DNA from: Subtercola endophyticus | GTDB taxonomy: Bacteria; Actinomycetota; Actinomycetes; Actinomycetales; Microbacteriaceae | DNA length: 64,000 nucleotides | Reading direction: 5' to 3' | Assembly (NCBI RefSeq): GCF_021044565.1 | Contig: NZ_CP087997.1 | Coordinates: 806,001-870,000 of the forward strand | Shown: in pieces, positions 43,203-51,993 of the stretch | Position numbering within the stretch: the stretch's first letter is position 1 | Layout of the letters: each line of letters starts with the position of its first letter | The notes under the pieces: model-generated | The model's input: only the letters and a program-made list of their open reading frames with translations | What the model was told of the DNA's origin: nothing | Databases searched by the model: none | Program-made: the position numbers and the translations under genes

Positions 43203-44312
43203 ATGACCTCAGAATCGAAGACCCGAATGAACTCCACCGACTCGCTGTCGACCGGTACCACCTTTGCTGCTCGCGAAGGCGCTCGGGTCGACCTGTCGAA
43301 TGTTGTGAAGTACTACGCGAGTCAGCGAGCGCTGAACGGCGTGAACCTGTCGATGGCGCCGGGGGAGTTCGTCGCTCTGCTGGGGCCGTCGGGCTGCGGT
43401 AAGACGACGGTGCTGCGCGCTCTCTCAGGGCTCGAGAGCATCACCGAGGGCCGCATCGTGATCGACGGCGTCGACGTGGCGAACACCCCGGTGAACAAGC
43501 GCGATATCGGCATGGTCTTTCAGGCGTACTCCCTGTTTCCGCACCTCACGGTGACGCAGAACGTCGAGTTCGGGCTGCGGATGCGCAAAGTGGATGCCGC
43601 GGCCAGGCGCCGCCGGGCATCCGAAGCTCTCGACATGGTGGGCCTCGGCGACTTCGGGGGGCGTTATGCCCACCAGCTCTCGGGCGGCCAGCAGCAGCGT
43701 GTGGCGCTGGCTCGCGCGCTCGTCACCCGGCCGCGGGTGCTGCTGCTCGACGAACCCCTGTCGGCACTCGACGCGAAGGTGCGGGTTCAGCTGCGCGATG
43801 AGATTCGCCGCATTCAGACCGAACTCGGCATCACGACGCTCTTCGTCACGCACGATCAAGAAGAGGCGCTCGCTGTGGCCGACCGGGTCGCGGTGATGCG
43901 CGCGGGCAACATCGAGCAGATCGGCACGCCCGAAGACCTCTACACGCGGCCCGCTACCTCGTTCGTCGCCACCTTCATCGGGCTGAGCAACGCACTGGAT
44001 GCCCGGCTCGCCGGCAGCACCGTCACCGTGCTGGGTACCGACCTGCCGCTGCTCGGCACGGGGCCCGCCGACGGGATGGTCACCGCCTACATCCGCCCCG
44101 AAGATGTGTCGTTCGTTCCCGACGGCTCAACCGGCGCGATCGCGGCGACGGTCGTCGCGTCGAGCTTTCTCGGCTCGTTGCGGCGCACCCAGGTTCGGCT
44201 CGACACCGGCGACCTGCTCTTCGTGCAGCACGACGTGCAGCTGCACCCCCTCTCCGGCGAGCGCGTCGCGGTCGCCCTCCGCGGCGGCCCGGTGGCGGTC
44301 GACGCCGCCTGA
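43203..44312 (+). CDS. ABC transporter ATP-binding protein (phosphonate/iron-type)
   Basis: A 369-residue importer ATPase. Walker A GPSGCGKTT, Q-loop VFQAYSLFPHLTV, signature LSGGQQQRVALARA, Walker B VLLLDEPLSALD and the switch FVTHDQEEA. A C-terminal TOBE-like regulatory domain follows (about residues 270-365, YIRPEDVSF). An upstream in-frame ATG at 43185 overlaps the permease stop as ATGA and would add six residues (MKRETV); either start is possible. Last gene of the uptake operon. Confidence 0.92.
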   Translation: MTSESKTRMNSTDSLSTGTTFAAREGARVDLSNVVKYYASQRALNGVNLSMAPGEFVALLGPSGCGKTTVLRALSGLESITEGRIVIDGVDVANTPVNKRDIGMVFQAYSLFPHLTVTQNVEFGLRMRKVDAAARRRRASEALDMVGLGDFGGRYAHQLSGGQQQRVALARALVTRPRVLLLDEPLSALDAKVRVQLRDEIRRIQTELGITTLFVTHDQEEALAVADRVAVMRAGNIEQIGTPEDLYTRPATSFVATFIGLSNALDARLAGSTVTVLGTDLPLLGTGPADGMVTAYIRPEDVSFVPDGSTGAIAATVVASSFLGSLRRTQVRLDTGDLLFVQHDVQLHPLSGERVAVALRGGPVAVDAA

Positions 44313-44317
44313 CGCCG

Positions 44318-45514
44318 TTATTCGCTCTGGCAGGCGCCGGAGGAGACGGGGGTTGAGGCACCTGCCTCGTCGATGACCGGCTGCGCCTCGCTCAGCGTGA
44401 GGGCGTAGCCCGTCTGATCGTCGGTGGTGGAGCGGGCGAACACCACGCCGACCACCTTGCCCGAGGTGTCGAACAGCGGGCCGCCGGAGTTGCCGGGCAA
44501 CACGGTGGTGCGCAACGAGTAGATCTCACGCGTGACCGTTGCCGAGCCGTAGATGTCGAGTCCGACCGCCTCGACCACCTGGCGAACCCGGGCGGTGGCG
44601 CTGGTGAACGGGCCGTTCTCGGGGTAGCCGGCCACCACTGCCGAGTCGGAGGGGCCGAGGTTCGAGCCGAGGGTCAGGGGCGAGATGCCGAGGCCTGCGA
44701 CGTCGAGCACGGCGAGGTCGCGCTGCGGGTCGTAGACGACGAGTGTCGCGGGCAGTAGTGAGCCCGAACCGCCCGCTTGCACGAAGATTTCGGTGCCGCC
44801 GGCTACGACGTGGGCATTCGTGACGATGCGGTCGTCGGCGACCACCCACCCGCTTCCTTCGGAGTCGTTGCCGCAGTTCGGCGCGGAGGTGAGCACTTTC
44901 ACCACACCGTCTGACGAGGCCGTGACGGCACTCGGAACGGTGGAATCCGGCGCCTGCGCACCGGCGATGAACTCGGCTCCGTCGGCGAATACCGTGGGAA
45001 ACCCCGCGTTGCCGAGCGCGGTGTCGAGCGTGCCGAGGGCAGCCGTCGCGGGAATCGGCGCCATCGAGTTGAGCGTGCGCACGACCTGCGACGAGTTGAC
45101 CAGCTGCGTCGCCTGCAACTGCCCCGTCGACAGCAGAAAGCCGCCGGCCAGCCACACCACGACGGCCCAGGCCAGAATTCCCAGCACCGCGCCGCCCGCC
45201 GAGTCGAGCTTGCGCACGACCCGAACGCGCCCGACAGCGCGACGCATGAGCGTGGCCGCCGCCCCGAGCACCGAAGACCCGATGACGATCGAGAGCACAA
45301 ACACGGCGCCCGCGGCGATCGACCGCTGCAGCGTGCTGGTCCAGCCGTATTGCACCAGCCAGTCGACCACGATCGGTGCGACGAGGGTGGCCACCCAGGC
45401 CCCGACGGCGATGCCCGCGAGCGATGCCGCCGTCACCAAAGCCCCGCGCGCCCACCCGCCGGCGACCGCGAGCACGGCGGCGACGATCAAGACGATGTCG
45501 ACGGCCAATTGCAT
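44318..45514 (-). CDS. MarP-like membrane serine protease (CvpA domain plus trypsin-like domain)
   Basis: A 398-residue protein. An N-terminal CvpA-type domain with four transmembrane helices (about residues 1-120) is fused to an extracellular trypsin-like protease with His (TNAHVVAG), Asp (QRDLAVLD) and Ser (LPGNSGGPL). Cysteines in SAPNCGND and SSGACQSE could form the regulatory disulfide described for mycobacterial MarP. Inferred role: acid or envelope-stress survival. The ATG at 45514 is taken; a TTG three codons upstream is closer to the AGAGAG and also possible. Divergent from ppc. Confidence 0.9.
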   Translation of the reverse strand: MQLAVDIVLIVAAVLAVAGGWARGALVTAASLAGIAVGAWVATLVAPIVVDWLVQYGWTSTLQRSIAAGAVFVLSIVIGSSVLGAAATLMRRAVGRVRVVRKLDSAGGAVLGILAWAVVVWLAGGFLLSTGQLQATQLVNSSQVVRTLNSMAPIPATAALGTLDTALGNAGFPTVFADGAEFIAGAQAPDSTVPSAVTASSDGVVKVLTSAPNCGNDSEGSGWVVADDRIVTNAHVVAGGTEIFVQAGGSGSLLPATLVVYDPQRDLAVLDVAGLGISPLTLGSNLGPSDSAVVAGYPENGPFTSATARVRQVVEAVGLDIYGSATVTREIYSLRTTVLPGNSGGPLFDTSGKVVGVVFARSTTDDQTGYALTLSEAQPVIDEAGASTPVSSGACQSE

Positions 45515-45606
45515 AGCCTTCAATCTCTCTTGTCAAGCTGGGTGAAGGCTGTTGGCGTCTGGCATTTCTCGGGCGGCGCCGAAACATGCCGTCAATGTTG
45601 AACCGC

Positions 45607-45612
45607 TACCGT
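45607..45612 (+). promoter_or_regulatory. -10 element (TACCGT) of ppc
   Basis: TACCGT ends 7 nt before the GTG at 45620 and only 1 nt before the in-frame TTG at 45614, so the GTG is favoured. Confidence 0.45.
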
Positions 45613-45619
45613 ATTGCTT

Positions 45620-48316
45620 GTGACTATCGACGACCAGCCCCCAACCGCAACAACCACGGCGGGTTTAGACCTCAGCCGCAGCGCCATCAGCGACGAGGTC
45701 GACGAAGACCTGCGGTCTGATGTGCGGCTGCTCGGCAGCCTGCTCGGCCGGGTACTCAGTGAATCCGGCGGCCCCGAGTTGCTCGCAGACGTCGAGAAAC
45801 TGCGCGCCCTGACCATCGACGCCTACGAGCACGAGCACAGCGCGCACGAGAACGACGCTTCGATCGAAGATGCCGAGCAGCTCGTCGAGTCTTTCACGCC
45901 CGAACGCGCCGAGCAGGTGGCGCGGGCGTTCACCTGCTACTTCCACCTCAGCAACCTCGCCGAAGAGCACCACCGCGTGCGGGTGCTGCTGGCTCGGGAT
46001 GCCCGGGGTGACGCCCAGGCCTCTGACTCGCTCGCGGCGGCGATCACTCAGTTGCAGGCCGAGGTCGGCGCCGACGAAACAGCCTCACGGCTCGCGAACC
46101 TGCGTTTTCACCCCGTACTCACCGCTCACCCCACCGAGGCGCGCCGGCGCGCGGTCGCCTCGGGCATCCGGCGCATCAGCGAGCTGCTCGCCGAGCGCGA
46201 CGTGACACAGCCCGGCACTCTGAACGCCGCCGAGAACGACCGCCGTCTGCTCGAAGAGATCGACGTGCTCTGGCGCACGTCGCCGCTGCGCACCACGCGG
46301 CCCACCCCGCTCGACGAGGTGCGCACGGCGATGAACATCTTCGACCAGACGCTCTTTCAGATCGTGCCGCGGGTCTACCGGCTGCTCGACGACTGGCTGC
46401 TGGCCGCCGATGCCGGCGCGAAGCCCGTCACGGCCCCTGCGTTCATGCGCCTCGGAAGCTGGATCGGCGCCGACCGCGACGGAAACCCCTACGTGACCGC
46501 CGCCGTCACGAAGTCGGCTGCAGCGATCGCCTCCGAGCACATTCTGCTCGGTCTCGAGCACGCCGCGACCCGCATCGGCCGCACGCTCACGCTCGACTCC
46601 GCCGACACCCCGCCCGACGCCGCGCTCAAGGCGCTCTGGGAGCGCCAGCGCAGCTTCGCCGGTGACGTCACGGCCCAGATCGGAACGCGCGCGCCGAACG
46701 AACCGCACCGCCGGGTGCTGCTGGTGATCGCCGAGCGAATCGCGGCGACGCGCACGCGAGACGCCGACCTCGCGTACGCCCGGCCCGATGAACTGCTCAG
46801 TGATCTGCGCACCATTCAGGCCTCGCTGCGCTCTGCGGGAGCCGAACGCAGCGCGAACGGCGAACTGCAGAACCTCATCTGGCAGGTCGAGACCTTCGGC
46901 TTCCATCTCGCCGAGCTCGAGGTGCGCCAGCACTCGAAGGTGCACCGGCAGGCGCTCGAAGAGATCCGCGCGGGCGGCCCGCTCAGCGACATGACGAACG
47001 AGGTACTCGACGTCTATCGCACCATCTCGTATCTGCAGGGCCGCTACGGAGTGAAGGCCGCGCATCGGTACATCGTGTCGTTCACGCAGTCGTCAGAAGA
47101 CCTGGCGAACGTCTACGCCCTCGCGGAGGCGGCGCTGGGTTCGGCCGAGGCTGCGCCGACGCTCGACGCGATTCCGTTGTTCGAAACCTTCGACGATCTG
47201 CGCGCCAGCACCGAGATCCTCGCCGAATACATCGAGTTCGAGCCGGTCAAGGCACGATTGGCAGCTACGGGCCGCAAGCTCGAGGTCATGCTGGGCTACT
47301 CCGACTCGTCGAAAGACGTCGGCCCGGTATCCGCGACGCTCGCGCTGTACTCGGCGCAGGCGAAGATCGCGCAGTGGGCGAAAGACAACGACATCGAGCT
47401 GACGCTCTTCCACGGCCGCGGCGGTGCCCTCGGCCGCGGCGGCGGCCCCGCGAACGAGGCCGTGATGGCCCAGCCGCCCGGATCGGTCGAGGGCCGGTTC
47501 AAGCTCACCGAGCAGGGTGAGGTGATCTTCGCGCAGTACGGCGACAAGACCATCGCTGCCCGGCACATCGAGCAGATGGCGGCGGCCACCCTGCTCGCCT
47601 CGAGCCCGTCGAACGAAGAAGAGAATCGCGCCGCGACAGAGGCCTTTGCGGAGGTCGCGGCGACGATGGATGTTCGCTCACGCGAGCGCTTCTACGAACT
47701 CATCAAGGCCGACGGTTTCGCGCCCTGGTTCGCGCAGGTCACGCCGCTCGAAGAGGTCGGTCTGCTCGCGCTGGGTTCTCGCCCCGCGCGCCGCGGGCTC
47801 TCGATCGAGTCGCTCGAAGATCTGCGCGCGATTCCGTGGGTTTTCGCCTGGACCCAGGCCCGTATCAACCTCACCGGCTGGTTCGGCCTGGGCAGCGCAC
47901 TGGCAGCCGTGGGCGATGTGGATGTTCTGCGTGACGCCTACGCACGCTGGCCGCTCTTCACGGCGATGATCAACAACGTCGAGATGTCGCTGGCCAAGAC
48001 CGACGACCGGCTGGCCGAGCGCTACCTCGCCCTGGGCGACCGCGACGATCTCGCCGGGCTGGTGCTCGAAGAGATGGCGCTGACGCGTGAGTGGGTGCAG
48101 CGCACGACCGGGCATTCCGAGTCGCTCGAGGCCCGCCCCGTGCTGCGCCGGGCGGTTCGCCTGCGCAGCCCGTATGTCGACGCCCTGTCGCTGCTGCAGC
48201 TTCGTGCGCTCAAGTCGATCCGGGCATCCGGCAGCGCAGACCCGCTCGACGAGCCGCATCAGCTGTTGCTGCTGGCGGTCAACGGCGTCGCCGCCGGCCT
48301 GCAGAACACCGGCTAG
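45620..48316 (+). CDS. ppc: Phosphoenolpyruvate carboxylase
   Basis: Anaplerotic enzyme forming oxaloacetate from PEP and bicarbonate. An 898-residue protein of normal size with the catalytic histidine in VLTAHPTEARRRAV (about residue 175), the active-site loop FHGRGGALGRGGGPANEAVMAQPPGS (about 600-625) and the invariant C-terminal QNTG. The GTG start is decided by the leaderless -10 box. It stands alone between a divergent protease gene and a converging zinc-finger gene. Confidence 0.96.
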   Translation: MTIDDQPPTATTTAGLDLSRSAISDEVDEDLRSDVRLLGSLLGRVLSESGGPELLADVEKLRALTIDAYEHEHSAHENDASIEDAEQLVESFTPERAEQVARAFTCYFHLSNLAEEHHRVRVLLARDARGDAQASDSLAAAITQLQAEVGADETASRLANLRFHPVLTAHPTEARRRAVASGIRRISELLAERDVTQPGTLNAAENDRRLLEEIDVLWRTSPLRTTRPTPLDEVRTAMNIFDQTLFQIVPRVYRLLDDWLLAADAGAKPVTAPAFMRLGSWIGADRDGNPYVTAAVTKSAAAIASEHILLGLEHAATRIGRTLTLDSADTPPDAALKALWERQRSFAGDVTAQIGTRAPNEPHRRVLLVIAERIAATRTRDADLAYARPDELLSDLRTIQASLRSAGAERSANGELQNLIWQVETFGFHLAELEVRQHSKVHRQALEEIRAGGPLSDMTNEVLDVYRTISYLQGRYGVKAAHRYIVSFTQSSEDLANVYALAEAALGSAEAAPTLDAIPLFETFDDLRASTEILAEYIEFEPVKARLAATGRKLEVMLGYSDSSKDVGPVSATLALYSAQAKIAQWAKDNDIELTLFHGRGGALGRGGGPANEAVMAQPPGSVEGRFKLTEQGEVIFAQYGDKTIAARHIEQMAAATLLASSPSNEEENRAATEAFAEVAATMDVRSRERFYELIKADGFAPWFAQVTPLEEVGLLALGSRPARRGLSIESLEDLRAIPWVFAWTQARINLTGWFGLGSALAAVGDVDVLRDAYARWPLFTAMINNVEMSLAKTDDRLAERYLALGDRDDLAGLVLEEMALTREWVQRTTGHSESLEARPVLRRAVRLRSPYVDALSLLQLRALKSIRASGSADPLDEPHQLLLLAVNGVAAGLQNTG

Positions 48317-48378
48317 CGGGTGCCGGCGGGCCCCGTTCCGGGCCGGGTGCTGCGCATCTTCCGTTTGGTGCCGAGCGG

Positions 48379-48726
48379 TTAGTTGAGCAGCTGTTCCCAG
48401 TTCGGCGGCACGTGACCCTCGGGCCCCGGCGTCGGCTGGTCGAGCGGGTGGTGCACGGGGGGAGCTAGGGCGGGGCCGTCGGCGAAGGCGTTGGTGCGGT
48501 AGTTCCACATCCACGATTCGCCGGGCTCGAAGCTCTGCATGATCGGGTGCCCCACCGCGTGAAAGTGCTTCGTGGCGTGCTGGTTCGGCGAGTCGTCGCA
48601 GCAGCCCACGTGCCCGCACTCGGCGCAGCGGCGCAGGTGCAGCCACCAGCCGGTGTTGGGGTCACAATCGGCACACCCTGGCCCGCTCGGGGTCACTTCG
48701 ACATCGATTCCGTTGACTGCGCTCAC
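48379..48726 (-). CDS. UBP-type zinc finger protein
   Basis: A 115-residue protein consisting of one UBP-type zinc finger: GCADCDPNTGWWLHLRRCAECGHVGCCDDSPNQHATKHFHAVGHPIMQSFEPGESWMWNY, with the Cys/His ligands intact, and a Pro-rich tail. In eukaryotes this fold binds ubiquitin C-termini; the bacterial role is unknown. The frame is open upstream into the divergent gene; the GTG at 48726 is chosen because TACGAT lies 6 nt before it and it places the finger at a normal distance from the N-terminus. Divergent from the reductase fusion gene. Confidence 0.9.
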   Translation of the reverse strand: MSAVNGIDVEVTPSGPGCADCDPNTGWWLHLRRCAECGHVGCCDDSPNQHATKHFHAVGHPIMQSFEPGESWMWNYRTNAFADGPALAPPVHHPLDQPTPGPEGHVPPNWEQLLN

Positions 48727-48728
48727 AG

Positions 48729-48738
48729 TAGGATCGTA
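48729..48738. promoter_or_regulatory. Overlapping divergent -10 elements
   Basis: Plus-strand TAGGAT (48729-48734) lies 8 nt before the ATG at 48743. Minus-strand TACGAT (48738-48733) lies 6 nt before the GTG at 48726. The two boxes share two base pairs, so the two genes compete for, or share, one RNA polymerase site. Confidence 0.55.
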
Positions 48739-48742
48739 ATCC

Positions 48743-50518
48743 ATGACCGACATTTCGGACGTCTCGCAGGTACCCGAAGATTCGCGCAGGGCGCTGGCCG
48801 CCGGTTCCGCCGCGGCAGGCCTGATAACCCCCCTCTCGATGCCCGATGCGGCTTCGGCGCCGCTGTACGCGCCGTTTCTGAAGGCCGAGGCGTATCCGAC
48901 GCTGACGGATGACCAGCTGAGCCGACTGCGCGCGTACGGCGAATCGCATTCCACCGCCGTCGACGACATCATCTTTCGGGCCGGCGACACCGAACTCGAC
49001 CTGATTGTGGTCGAAGCAGGCGCCGTAGAGATCAGCCAGGTCGCCACCCTCGACGCAGGCGAAGAACTCGTCAACCGGTTCGAGGCTGGCCACTTCATCG
49101 GCGAACTGAACCTGCTCACCGGTCAGACCCTCTACCTCACCGCGCGAGTGGTCGCGGCGGGCAGCGTCACCCACATCTCTCCGCTGCGCTTTCGTGCGCT
49201 GATGGCCGAAGAGCCCGACCTCTCCGACCTGCTGCTGCGCGCGTTCATCGCCCGGCGCAAGAAGCTGCAGCACGGCGCGGGGGCCCGCAGCATCGAGATC
49301 GTGGGCTCCGCGCTGTCGGCGGCGTCGCTCGCCCTCCGCACGTACGCCGCCAGGCAGCAGCTCGCGCACCTCTGGTTCGACTCCGACAGCGTGGCCGGCC
49401 AGTCGCTGCTCACCGTGGCAGAACTCAGTGCGGCAGACCTTCCCGCGGTCATCCTGCCCGACACGGTGCTGCGTAACGCAACTCCGGGCGAGCTCGCCGA
49501 GCACGTGGGGCTCTCGTACCGCAGAACGGGCGACGAGGTCGTCGACCTCACCGTCATCGGGGCGGGCCCGGCGGGATTGGCGGCGGCGATGTACGGCGCA
49601 TCCGAAGGCCTGTCGACCGTCTTGCTCGACGAGATCGGCACCGGCGGCCAGGCGGCGGCGAGTTCACGTATCGAAAACTACCTCGGTTTTCCCTCGGGGC
49701 TGAGCGGCGCCGAACTGACGTCGAGGGCCGCCGTGCAATCCGAGAAGTTCGGTGCCCGGTTGTTCACGCCGTGCAAAGTGGTCGACCTGGATGATCGGGT
49801 CGGCTTCTTGCGGGTGTATCTCGATGACGGCACGACCATCTCGACGCGCTCGATCATCATCGCGACCGGGGCGCACTACCGCTCGCTCGAGTTGCCGAAC
49901 TGGAGCCAGTTCGAGGGTGCCGGCATCTACTACGCCGCCACCGAGATCGAGGCGCGCGCCTGCGGCAAACGCGCTGTCACCGTGATCGGCGGCGCGAACT
50001 CGTCGGGTCAGGCGGCCCTGTTTCTCGCCGGGCACGGCAGCGCCGTGACGATCGCTGTGCGGCACCACGACATCGGGCGCGGAATGTCGTCGTATCTCGT
50101 CGATCGGCTGCAGGCGCATCCGAACGTCACCATCAAGGTGTCGACCGAGGTGACCGAGCTGACCGGTGATACATCGCTGACCGGCGTCGTGCTCACCCGG
50201 GCGACGGGCGAGACCGAACAGACGGAGTGCACCGGGCTGTTCTGCTTCATCGGCGCCACTCCCGAAACGTCGTGGCTGTCGGGGGTGGTGACCGACGACA
50301 ACGGATTCGTGCTCACCGACGTCAGTCTCGAGCCGAGCGACCTGCCGGAGTGCTGGGCGAGCCTCGGGCGTTCTCCGCTGCCGTTCGAGACGAGCATCCC
50401 CGCGGTGTTCGCGGCCGGAGACGTGCGGCTCGGGTCGATGAAGCGGGTCGCTGCAGCGGTGGGCGAGGGTGCCAGCGCGGTGCGATCGGTGCACCAAGCT
50501 ATCGGCGCTCGAGTCTGA
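48743..50518 (+). CDS. Cyclic-nucleotide-binding domain fused to thioredoxin reductase-like FAD oxidoreductase
   Basis: A 591-residue fusion. Residues about 45-160 are a cNMP-binding domain (GAVEISQVATL, GHFIGELNLLTG). A linker domain of about 100 residues follows. A pyridine nucleotide-disulfide reductase module starts near 268 (DLTVIGAGPAGLAAAMYGASEGLSTVLLDE), with the NADPH fold AVTVIGGANSSGQAALFLAGHG. The redox CxxC expected of thioredoxin reductases is absent (AATEIEARACGKRA at that place), so a classical thioredoxin reductase activity is unlikely. Divergent from a UBP zinc-finger gene over a shared promoter, which hints at joint function. Confidence 0.9.
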   Translation: MTDISDVSQVPEDSRRALAAGSAAAGLITPLSMPDAASAPLYAPFLKAEAYPTLTDDQLSRLRAYGESHSTAVDDIIFRAGDTELDLIVVEAGAVEISQVATLDAGEELVNRFEAGHFIGELNLLTGQTLYLTARVVAAGSVTHISPLRFRALMAEEPDLSDLLLRAFIARRKKLQHGAGARSIEIVGSALSAASLALRTYAARQQLAHLWFDSDSVAGQSLLTVAELSAADLPAVILPDTVLRNATPGELAEHVGLSYRRTGDEVVDLTVIGAGPAGLAAAMYGASEGLSTVLLDEIGTGGQAAASSRIENYLGFPSGLSGAELTSRAAVQSEKFGARLFTPCKVVDLDDRVGFLRVYLDDGTTISTRSIIIATGAHYRSLELPNWSQFEGAGIYYAATEIEARACGKRAVTVIGGANSSGQAALFLAGHGSAVTIAVRHHDIGRGMSSYLVDRLQAHPNVTIKVSTEVTELTGDTSLTGVVLTRATGETEQTECTGLFCFIGATPETSWLSGVVTDDNGFVLTDVSLEPSDLPECWASLGRSPLPFETSIPAVFAAGDVRLGSMKRVAAAVGEGASAVRSVHQAIGARV

Positions 50519-50851
50519 TCAGGCAGACGATTTCGGCAGGGGAGTTGTTCGGTCGCCGGGCTCTTCGATGAACGTCAGGCCGGCCCCGCTATTGGCTGAG
50601 GCGGTCATTACGGTGATCCAGTCGCGGTTGATCGACGGCACCTTGGTGGCGCTGTAGCGAAAATACAGGGGAACCGAGGAGTCGAGCCAGATGCTGCTGC
50701 GGCCATCGCCGATAGCCGGATCGTCTTTCCACGAGAAGAAAAAACTCTCGCGCCGCCGCAACTTCGCGCCGATGACGATCTGCAGGTGCGTCAACACCCG
50801 GTCGTCGAATTCGATCTCGGTACCCGAATCACCGTAGACAAGCTTTCCCAT
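50519..50851 (-). CDS. DUF7882 family protein
   Basis: A 110-residue protein of the type MGKLVYGDSGTEIEFDDRVLTHLQIVIGAKLRRRESFFFSW, widespread in Microbacteriaceae and relatives and often mislabelled as a DNA ligase fragment; here it is a complete small protein. The beta-rich fold and conserved SFFFSWKDD are visible; the function is unknown. AAGGAG lies 5 nt before the ATG. Its stop codon abuts the stop of the reductase fusion (TGATCA). Confidence 0.9.
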   Translation of the reverse strand: MGKLVYGDSGTEIEFDDRVLTHLQIVIGAKLRRRESFFFSWKDDPAIGDGRSSIWLDSSVPLYFRYSATKVPSINRDWITVMTASANSGAGLTFIEEPGDRTTPLPKSSA

Positions 50852-51111
50852 GACACTCCTTGCGGCTAAGAATACTGTGCCGATCGCGCATCTGGTGAGA
50901 AGAGGTGTGGTCTGGCTTCGGACTACCCGATTGTCGGAAGCCAGACCACGGGAATTCGAGAAACCAAAGGCGTCAGAACTCGCACAATGATTATTCGGGA
51001 ACTCCGATCGCGGTGTCTTCGTGGGGGAGAGACAACCGCGTCATGACAAAACTATGGCCGCATTCGACGGCGATTTCAAACTTGGCTCTTGCCCTTGACG
51101 AAGGCAGATGT

Positions 51112-51137
51112 GACCCCTATTCTGGGGGGTCTTTTTT
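51112..51137 (+). terminator. Intrinsic terminator upstream of the NAD operon
   Basis: GACCCC, an 8-nt loop, GGGGTC, then six T. It would stop plus-strand transcripts before the nrtR promoter; no annotated plus-strand gene ends nearby (the nearest stops at 50518). Confidence 0.65.
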
Positions 51138-51175
51138 GCGTTCCGGAGTTTCGCTCGTGCGAAGACAGTCGTCGA

Positions 51176-51205
51176 TTGCCGTTAAAGCAAAAAGAGTTGT
51201 ATTAT
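51176..51205 (+). promoter_or_regulatory. Promoter of the nrtR-nad operon
   Basis: TTGCCG (51176-51181), 18-nt spacer, TATTAT (51200-51205). It predicts a transcript starting near 51212 and a leader of about 37 nt before the nrtR GTG. An NrtR operator is expected around here, but I cannot identify one by sight. Confidence 0.55.
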
Positions 51206-51248
51206 CAGTTCAAGTCAATTGCACCTTTACTCGAATCCGGTATCCACT

Positions 51249-51938
51249 GTGAACAGTCAAGCACCAACGCTCGCCGTCTCCACGGTGATTTTCGCGTTGC
51301 GTGCGACGGATTCAGACGAGGGCACCCCCGCCACTCTCTGGCTGCCGCTTGTGCGGCGCATCCGTGAGCCGTTCGAGGGCCGCTGGGCGCTGCCGGGTGG
51401 CCCCATCGGCGGCGACGAGAGCCTGGCCGACGCTGCCGCCCGAAACCTGCTCGAGACCACGAGCCTCACCTCGCGGTACCTCGAGCAGCTCTACGCCTTC
51501 GGCACCGTCGACCGGTCGCCGAGCCAGCGCGTGGTCTCCATCGTGTACTGGGCGCTGGTGCGACCCGATGAGGCCGAACGGGCGGCTGAGAGCGAGAATG
51601 TGCGCTGGTTCGCCGCCGACGACCTCCCTTCGCTGGCGTTCGACCACAACACCATCGTGGAATACGCGCTCTGGCGGCTGCGCAACAAAATGGAGTACAG
51701 CCGCATCGCCCACGCGTTTCTGGGCGAGCGGTTCACCCTCACCCAATTGCGCGAGGTGTACGAAGCGGTTCTTCGAAAACCGCTCGACCCCGCGAACTTC
51801 CGCCGCCAGATCGAGTCCACGAAGTCGGTGGTCGCAACGGATGAACGGCTCGCCGGCGGGCGTCACCGCCCTCCACGGCTCTACCGCTACAACGAGTCGT
51901 TCGATCTGGCCGATAACGGCCCCCTCCCTGTTCTGTAA
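51249..51938 (+). CDS. nrtR: NrtR-type Nudix transcriptional regulator of NAD synthesis
   Basis: A 229-residue protein with an N-terminal Nudix-like domain (STVIFALRATDSDEG, LPLVRRIREPFEGRWALPGGPIGGDESLADAAARNLLETTSL) and a C-terminal winged-helix domain (about residues 140-225, FTLTQLREVYEAVLRKPLDPANFRRQIESTKSV). The Nudix box is degenerate at the catalytic glutamates, as usual for NrtR, which senses NAD metabolites rather than hydrolysing them. GTG at 51249; the frame opens 10 codons earlier at a TTG. Directly upstream of nadA, so it probably autoregulates the operon. Confidence 0.88.
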   Translation: MNSQAPTLAVSTVIFALRATDSDEGTPATLWLPLVRRIREPFEGRWALPGGPIGGDESLADAAARNLLETTSLTSRYLEQLYAFGTVDRSPSQRVVSIVYWALVRPDEAERAAESENVRWFAADDLPSLAFDHNTIVEYALWRLRNKMEYSRIAHAFLGERFTLTQLREVYEAVLRKPLDPANFRRQIESTKSVVATDERLAGGRHRPPRLYRYNESFDLADNGPLPVL

Positions 51939-51993
51939 GACCACCCGTTTGTATTACCACCCGAGCAACACCCCTGTGCAAGAGGAGCACGAC

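Larger units (their letters stand above)
50852..51248. other. 397-bp gene-free region upstream of nrtR
   Basis: No convincing gene on either strand. It holds a 13-bp perfect inverted repeat (GTGGTCTGGCTTC at 50907-50919 and its complement at 50937-50949), an intrinsic terminator at 51112-51137, an AT-rich stretch, and a good promoter at 51176-51205. A small RNA or attenuated leader is possible. Confidence 0.6.

Noticed and set aside
50905..51252. 115-residue plus-strand protein in the region before nrtR
   Set aside because: Composition is not protein-like, the frame crosses the hairpin and terminator, and there is no ribosome binding site.
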